Shown here piece by piece: positions 60,201 to 64,000 of a DNA stretch of 64,000 bases. Position 1 is the first letter of the stretch; each line of letters starts with the position of its first letter. The DNA is from Dyadobacter sp. CY312 (GTDB taxonomy: Bacteria; Bacteroidota; Bacteroidia; Cytophagales; Spirosomataceae). The notes under the pieces are model-generated. The model ran no database searches. It was not told the DNA's origin and saw only the letters and a list, made by a program, of their open reading frames with translations. The DNA lies in assembly GCF_021390535.1 (NCBI RefSeq), contig NZ_JAJUXG010000001.1:496001-560000 (forward strand). Reading direction: 5' to 3'. The translations under genes were made by a program, and so were the position numbers.

Positions 60201-62400
60201 GGATATAGTTGCAAATCACCAGTCTCAACGTAGCATGGGTGATGCCTATAATACAAAAAAGGTAAAAGATTCGTCAGGAGTGGAAAGAGTCGAAAACCAC
60301 ACTTCTGCTGTTATTGATAGCCAGTACGATATTGATCCTGATGATTCAACATTATTTTGGAAAAATGAAGGTAAAGTTGAATCTGTTCACAAAGGTGTAC
60401 ATTTCAAAAAGGATGTAATGATGGAAGCCAATTCAAAAGGTGAATTGGAGTTGGTGAAAGATGGCAAACAATATGGATTGTTCCATCAATCTGAAATGGA
60501 TCGAATGGAAGATTATCTTATGTCCAGCGGTCCAGCTGACGTTCGTGCAGCTTATAAAAAGGTTCGTGCTGCCTTCAATGACAAAGCTGTTCGCGATATG
60601 ATTCAAAAGGAAAACGATGAATCGATAAATCCAGATACTCCATTTGTTGTAATCAATGACTACTCGCCAATCCAAACCGTTTCGAATGTAAGCGCTCAAA
60701 ACAGAGTAAATGCTTTTTCGCCAAACCTAGAAGATGCAAAATTGCTCAACGAAAGAACGGCACGGCCAGATGCAATTTATGGAAGTGATGTACTCGATAG
60801 CTTCGATTATTACAAAGAATCGGTGAGCCATATTTTGGGCAGCACTAAATTGGTTCACAACTTAAAAAACCTCCAACAGTCCATTATTACAGATTATGAT
60901 GGAAAGATGAAGACAAGATTGAATGATATTTTGAATGGAACAATAGAAAACCTTCAAAATTATCGCCAATCTCAATTTGATATTTCCAAAAACGAGGAAG
61001 TGTTACGTCCCTTACTTTACCTGATGCATAAGTACACAGGTAATATATTCCGGAGTAACCTTGGTATCTCCACAAAACAGATTGGAACATGGTTCTCAGC
61101 AATGGGACTTGGCTACATTGATAACAAGTACATGTTTGGTAACAGGAAAATTTGGTCAACCATGGCTAATCTTTCATTTAGAGGATCAACCTCAGACAGG
61201 CTTGCCGGAGGAACTATTGTTGAGGCAACTGGCAAAGGATTGAAAATTCCAGGAGGTTTCGATACTGCTGAGGCTGGATTGATTCGCGATCTATTAGGAG
61301 AGGGTCTGACTGGTGATAAATTGGATAACCACAGAAAACGCTGGGCTACTGTTATTCAACGCACAATTTACGGACAAAGCCAGTACACTGAAACCGGAAA
61401 TTTGGGTTCTTTGAGATTTACAAGTGCCGGCCGTAAGAGAGTAAAACAGATTTGGAATTATTTTGATTCTATGTTTGAAGAATACGGCATGGCTAATATA
61501 AGGAGATTGGACCGCGCGGTTATACTTGGATATAAGGTTGCTGCGGAACAACAAGCATTGGACGAATTAAGGCCTGGTGAATCTATAACTGATGATCATA
61601 TTCAGGATAAAATTGCCAAGGCTGTCACAGAAACGCTATATCTCACCAATCAGATGAGTGATCCTGCTGATTTAACCATGATGCAGCGAAATCCTTCATT
61701 CGGTAATAAAGTTCTTGCAATGTATAGTGGTCAGACTCAAAAGTTATGGAACCAATTATCCGGTGCAACTATCGAATATTATAAATACAAGGACACTGCT
61801 AGTGCAGCGGATAAAAAATTGTTGCAAAACAGAATGACTGGTGCTCTTGTCTCTAACTTACTTATCAATACTATGTGGATGGCTTCTGCGAATATGGGAG
61901 TTAGTGTATTGCGGGGCTGGTTGGCTGGGGAAGAGGATAAGGAAGAAGGATACTACCAAGAGAAATTCATGTGGGATGTAGCGAGATATGGTACAGGTCT
62001 CGCACCAGGTTTATTTTCTCAAGTTGCTCAATATATGATATCAACCATAGATAACGAACAGTGGACTGATGAAATTTTTGATATTCCTGGATCAGATGTA
62101 ATTGTTCAAGCTTGGAGCCTCACTCAAGGTATTTATGGACTTACTTCAAATATTTGGGACGATAAATCGGAAAAGGAAAACGATAAAAATATTTCGGATG
62201 CTGTTTACAACTTCTCCAAAGTATTTGGAGTATTTGGTGGACCTCCGAAAACTTGGACTGATCCTATTGTAAAAAGAATCAAGAATGGATTGAAGCCCCC
62301 AAAAGGTTTAAAGGCTTCCGATATAACATTAGATGAGGATTTGGACTTTGAGGAAGAATTTGAAGATGATGAATTTTATGATGATGATTTTGAGGACTAA
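54214..62400 (+). CDS. Giant polyvalent virion protein with zincin and BECR-nuclease-like domains
   Basis: 2728 aa from the ATG at 54214. Visible parts: N-terminal region 1-130; helical membrane-active segment about 240-460 with Gly-rich stretches (GGGLGSML, GALLGGFLGGVIG); an acidic repeat-rich middle; a zincin with HEFGH at 1339-1343; an LPD3-type domain about 1497-1630 (FKNIADAKDFAKENLIGKGF ... DTGEIITVSRTSIDK), a fold related to BECR nucleases; a duplicated linker; then a C-terminal helical part of LPD38 type with FGNKVLAMYSGQTQKLWNQL. Probably injected with the DNA to process host targets. Such proteins were described as large polyvalent proteins of phages and mobile elements. No RNA-polymerase motif (DxDGD) was seen. 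Confidence 0.75.
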   Translation: MGKQQTESQGYDYFGNIKSVNVPDDVKRVMSQRGIDPAKWQSELNERISIGGETKADAIQKAFTMFDQVGGTTKYKSILDDVNRSIQSRQQDISDRRETRIQNVEVSENPSIQQQAPAKNVSTIKEDRSSYTRAFLAPLYNSILNLAEGTGKVIVDIATTGDKLGELIPGENEELLNNAKTANVRKAVADKKISAFFDGIKAEVDKETSRNPISFENEKGEFELSFDSDPKKWMAGVGGGLGSMLSLLAPNKKVGFLMNFSQMYSQNSDEASKAGLTGMEAIAYSTGTSLVQGALEMVGDIGILNSLKGKAGKEVIKRVAADKSARAISELAKKGITREVFEDVVTKTFKETVDELKDKSTVAAYKAVVKNGMKKAAQAGGTEMATEFLQEWASYGGQRGYNAISTADGTLEGNGQFQTNALETLGNATYGALLGGFLGGVIGQFAPNSKELNETLGAYINADIKEQLTANPSITLDELKTSSRVNKLMEVATRNGQFNNSQGQFDQEKFNAVQNKASQLYDTFFDFKDLPGFSAEDRLAMFHVTDTRNQNSEKLGAITQAISGIGEIQSEIDNLISSGGSPVAITKLEVTKAQMADGLGEMNTISGKYAAQEEVEANILSTENVIKQAIPEISSTDNARKKIGRDFLSSNFFPESEFEPTIETTLSDGTVVFKDENNNSVKKLIVTPNPNQVSVSQQLSAGKDYTPVERDLYDIKPIDDLRLFKETASNLQSGATTTARDISQPFSLSLDSIDLIDETKAFVVAASSDPAMAADLETQLGSNLDFYNQIASQPGAAAEGILPMTRDQFNAAVGLAPISTQLDTQSSTQPEIKDQGDVDPQEGTILAQQEKLNRPFSVENEYSASDSSIETIEYIEQGEQNLDPVRIDSAISELLGLRKKWQSTRKSNKREYTLSQIDDMIAAIEKDLTILADEKSYQEAPELRPSKENLKNDSEELTSSENQQTKNEDTDGQGTDDSTEEPYSVESEYTEERQRGEVISDIEAKEAEVRRGSGLSEHGSEQTSESDESTESVTGLTDTIIGRLGELAQGHGQREKAISNLYEETDVQPNDGSDGQERTAETEGDLEKPVTEVKSKQKGIRKDKRKIKDPERLQALAKFPANIYEEVYQYFVSNGQVNTKDVNTLFKGTGNTERQNMVSSTADYGLTVDELAHKLWEETNFGEQFQTSDYKDAIEETILSYPGLKELTDRLNALPEEAVDPDFVPDENNTNPDDIEEDEFLKNVRKSNEDPDYVPFSRTTAGQTDPETTRRVLAQIAKAFPKIKVNIAQTQQEYLDNLNSIPTARQVFTKDNLPYGYINPVDGSINLNPETLNTNTAIHEFGHIWNMWAKMNNPELHAKGMALVRDSSYFKRLQNDPNYQGLTQEQLLDEALATAIGDKGESFVTPTRKKSFKDWMFQLFDNIKDYLGFRKLTSQQIAELTLDEFTSGVVSELLSGETISQINSDDILNILSENLIEKGLEQNLSSKNTPVLEVKTTFKNIADAKDFAKENLIGKGFSNKDTGEIITVSRTSIDKSLSASALGKSVSHKLHINSISVLPELLQNSVLGESYADRSGDGNIPLIQRLYGAIKSNDDIYRVKTTVKTVLKEGDRFYTYEVQDIELIAERRNQNRKEDRTNLASPLMPSNSISSSDIDPELERRNQNRKEGALSGGQPTNNPESISMTKLLEGALKNNGEPFFSNTDPDNQNIESDSQSNTSGIGDILFHHTPTVFAAPGSGETIGTNTELQNAARKELINAGVFRKLEKDKIKKTVTGGAVTTTIVEKGLSKADQKIINEIAERYGWKYIGAKFETVVDPITGVKSQVRNDDVWTRDISKENNSFFTGDGKMVLIPLKGKSGKHGRVSETILQTEQWLEKLRSTGNVFYKAAQWLIDSGFDRLNNIETFVKTIDGKDGLLKSLIHDVKRAASDNRNHAMNIMGRVYEDVRRDLGKYSIHKDASTLETAEKLPVSVIQWDRSKGSSVTRNVSLPISVVMDIVANHQSQRSMGDAYNTKKVKDSSGVERVENHTSAVIDSQYDIDPDDSTLFWKNEGKVESVHKGVHFKKDVMMEANSKGELELVKDGKQYGLFHQSEMDRMEDYLMSSGPADVRAAYKKVRAAFNDKAVRDMIQKENDESINPDTPFVVINDYSPIQTVSNVSAQNRVNAFSPNLEDAKLLNERTARPDAIYGSDVLDSFDYYKESVSHILGSTKLVHNLKNLQQSIITDYDGKMKTRLNDILNGTIENLQNYRQSQFDISKNEEVLRPLLYLMHKYTGNIFRSNLGISTKQIGTWFSAMGLGYIDNKYMFGNRKIWSTMANLSFRGSTSDRLAGGTIVEATGKGLKIPGGFDTAEAGLIRDLLGEGLTGDKLDNHRKRWATVIQRTIYGQSQYTETGNLGSLRFTSAGRKRVKQIWNYFDSMFEEYGMANIRRLDRAVILGYKVAAEQQALDELRPGESITDDHIQDKIAKAVTETLYLTNQMSDPADLTMMQRNPSFGNKVLAMYSGQTQKLWNQLSGATIEYYKYKDTASAADKKLLQNRMTGALVSNLLINTMWMASANMGVSVLRGWLAGEEDKEEGYYQEKFMWDVARYGTGLAPGLFSQVAQYMISTIDNEQWTDEIFDIPGSDVIVQAWSLTQGIYGLTSNIWDDKSEKENDKNISDAVYNFSKVFGVFGGPPKTWTDPIVKRIKNGLKPPKGLKASDITLDEDLDFEEEFEDDEFYDDDFED
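59088..59262 (+). repeat. Tandem duplication inside the giant gene
   Basis: Units 59088-59163 and 59187-59262, offset by 99 bp (33 codons), share an ACGCCGGAATCAAAACCGG start, a GCCAGCCCACTAAT centre and a TCTATATCT end. The frame is kept, giving two copies of an ERRNQNRKE linker. Confidence 0.75.
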
Positions 62401-62415
62401 CTTAAACTAAAAACC

Positions 62416-62901
62416 ATGCTTAATGTTTCAGAAGGAATTAATGTAGGGACCGAGCACGATTGCCGGTCGGTAGTTGATGGAAACTTTGCTGTAATACATG
62501 CATGTAAGATTCCATGCCACTGCGCAGGAGTTGGATATACAGGTAATCTTGACAAGGATCATCCAGAGTATCTGGTATCTGAGAAGGACAATCACCTTTA
62601 CCTCAACATAATCGACGCAGCATTCCCCCTCAGCCCGAAATTTGGGGATCCGATGTTTCGCGCAGCGTTTCGTTTTCTTGAAAAATCATCCAAGACGAAA
62701 GAGGTTCTTATTCACTGTAATCAAGGTCATTCGAGAGGTCCGTCCATTGCTCTTGCGTACATGGCTAAAATGGATTTAATTGAAAACCAAACTTACGCCG
62801 CGGCCACAGAAGACTTCAAAAAAATATACCCGGACTATGAGCCGGGTAAAGGAGTTGTACACTATTTGGAAAATAACTGGAATGCTGTGATGCAATTATA
62901 G
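62416..62901 (+). CDS. CX5R (dual-specificity-like) phosphatase
   Basis: 161 aa. The signature IHCNQGHSRGPSIAL contains Cys101 and Arg107 in the CX5R loop of protein-tyrosine/dual-specificity phosphatases, preceded by the strand-loop DNHLYLNIIDAAFPL holding a candidate general-acid Asp. Starts 15 nt after the giant virion gene. It may act on phosphoproteins or nucleotides during infection; the substrate is unknown. Confidence 0.8.
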   Translation: MLNVSEGINVGTEHDCRSVVDGNFAVIHACKIPCHCAGVGYTGNLDKDHPEYLVSEKDNHLYLNIIDAAFPLSPKFGDPMFRAAFRFLEKSSKTKEVLIHCNQGHSRGPSIALAYMAKMDLIENQTYAAATEDFKKIYPDYEPGKGVVHYLENNWNAVMQL

Positions 62902-63390
62902 TTGATCAATTCTTTCGTCAAATACGCCCTCTTCCAGGCAAGTCCTCTTAATTAGTTGCCCGAGACCCAGAAAGACTTTACGATTATCGTAGTCCTTCTG
63001 GGTTTTTGGATTTATAGATCCCAAAAAATCAGCCCGGTGTCGCTGTTCAATATTCGGGTGATAGAATGGATAATTTAACTTTAGTGAAAATGTATTTTTC
63101 AAAAGGATGTAGCGCATAATACTTACAAACCACTTTCTTGCTTCCAAGATATTCTTTTCCTCCTCTGGAATATTAGCAGGCTGTCCACGCCTCAAAAAAG
63201 ACTTTCCATGAAAGGCAATTCTGCCTATTTTGAAAAAATCCAAAACTGAGATTTCTACAATTTCTTCAATTGATTTTCTTCTAACCCTCTGCGCAATAAG
63301 CGTGTAGAATAATTCCTCCATACCGTTCTCTATCAACTGAATAGATTCTTTCAATTCTCTCACATCCTCCATTGATTGATCTGTGTCCAT
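62896..63390 (-). CDS. Unknown phage protein
   Basis: 164 aa, helical, basic, no signal. Convergent with the phosphatase, overlapping its end by 6 bp. Function unknown. Confidence 0.6.
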   Translation of the reverse strand: MDTDQSMEDVRELKESIQLIENGMEELFYTLIAQRVRRKSIEEIVEISVLDFFKIGRIAFHGKSFLRRGQPANIPEEEKNILEARKWFVSIMRYILLKNTFSLKLNYPFYHPNIEQRHRADFLGSINPKTQKDYDNRKVFLGLGQLIKRTCLEEGVFDERIDQL

Positions 63391-63512
63391 TTTTCCAACT
63401 ACTTAATATAATGCTATTCAAAATTATAATAAAAAAATTAATATGACACAATAATCACACCTGTAATACCGGATAAGTTTGGGCATTAAACCATGCAAAA
63501 AACTATCAAATT

Positions 63513-64000
63513 ATGGAAGGTATGCCAGATTTAGCTGCACTTAATTCCGCTTTTGGGATTGGGACAGAAACAGATTATTCACCAGTCGAAAAATCAAATA
63601 TTAGCGAGAGGGATATTTCTCAGCTCAAAAATATTATGAATGCTGGCGAGCCTACCGGTATTGATACAAAATCAAAAGTTGAATCACCTGCAAAACCTGC
63701 TACTCCTGAATACATGAAGGAATATCAGGAAATACTTGAAAAAAAATTCGAGAAAACGGAGGACGATAAAACGGACTACACCAAGCGTGCTATTGAAGAA
63801 CTGGGTTCAAGCTTCTCCCATATCAATACAAGGGATGCATTTGAAAACGAATTATTCACAAGACAGTCAATTTGGGAATACCTCGATCAACAGCCAAACT
63901 TCAAAATATTGGAGGATGTAGTTGAAGGAAGATACCCTTCCAGATTCTTGATTTCTGAAAACATCAAAAGTAGACTGGACCAGGATGATCCAAATTTTGA
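63513..64000 (+). CDS. Unknown protein, 3' end outside window
   Basis: Open from the ATG at 63513 to the last base (162 codons). Starts MEGMPDLAALNSAFGIGTE; acidic and helical with Pro/Lys-rich stretches. Could be a scaffold or head protein before the capsid genes, but there is no direct evidence. Confidence 0.6.
   Translation, partial: MEGMPDLAALNSAFGIGTETDYSPVEKSNISERDISQLKNIMNAGEPTGIDTKSKVESPAKPATPEYMKEYQEILEKKFEKTEDDKTDYTKRAIEELGSSFSHINTRDAFENELFTRQSIWEYLDQQPNFKILEDVVEGRYPSRFLISENIKSRLDQDDPNF

Noticed and set aside
54214..62400. Virion RNA polymerase as in crAss-like or N4-like phages
   Set aside because: No DxDGD or other polymerase motif was seen; zincin and LPD-type segments explain the recognisable parts.

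Overview
The window reads as a Bacteroidota chromosome, probably Cytophagales (Dyadobacter/Spirosoma-like; genus is inference). Evidence: Bacteroidota promoters (TTG, about 20 nt, TAnnTTTG) before both tRNA genes, A-rich start contexts with few Shine-Dalgarno sites, and host genes of that phylum. Host DNA fills 1-5605: the end of citrate synthase (gltA), a BlaI-type repressor with an M56 peptidase that carries POTRA domains, pdxH, a DUF349-repeat protein and tRNA-Thr(UGU).

From 5606 to the window end everything looks phage-derived. Block A (5606-26832) starts with a tyrosine integrase beside the tRNA. It holds a long leftward operon of small genes (helicase with helicase-associated repeats, serine recombinase, KilA-N, YubB/Api92-like protein, many small unknowns). 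A rightward three-gene envelope cassette (18326-19602) interrupts it. A region rich in potential RNA hairpins lies at 21640-21910, then a Rep-like winged-helix gene with short direct repeats, then a rightward operon of membrane and unknown proteins. Block A has no virion genes and ends at a second complete tRNA-Thr with its own promoter (26987-27059), which shares 32 identical 3' bases with the first copy.

Block B (27115 to the end) begins with a HEPN-motif protein. An SOS set follows: umuD, an inverted HNH gene, umuC and an SRAP protein. Next come a leftward operon of small genes (alarmone-hydrolase-like HD protein, zinc ribbons, KilA-N, HTH protein) and a rightward late operon from 39672. 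The late operon encodes a Crassvirales-like portal, ring-like proteins, a 1360-aa stabilisation/muzzle-like protein, a lysozyme protein joined to the next reading frame by a textbook -1 frameshift signal, a 512-aa internal protein, a 2728-aa polyvalent protein (zincin, BECR-nuclease-like LPD3) and a CX5R phosphatase. Terminase, major capsid protein and a right attachment site are not visible and may lie beyond 64 kb.

A and B may be one temperate podovirus of at least 58 kb with its own tRNA-Thr, or a 21-kb satellite-like element integrated beside a prophage. One link favours a common history: a secreted protein in block A (18609-19175) carries the N-terminal motif of the internal virion protein in block B (52673-54211). 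This suggests a phage-encoded decoy or superinfection-exclusion factor. That link and the frameshift at 50242-50280 are the most interesting observations.
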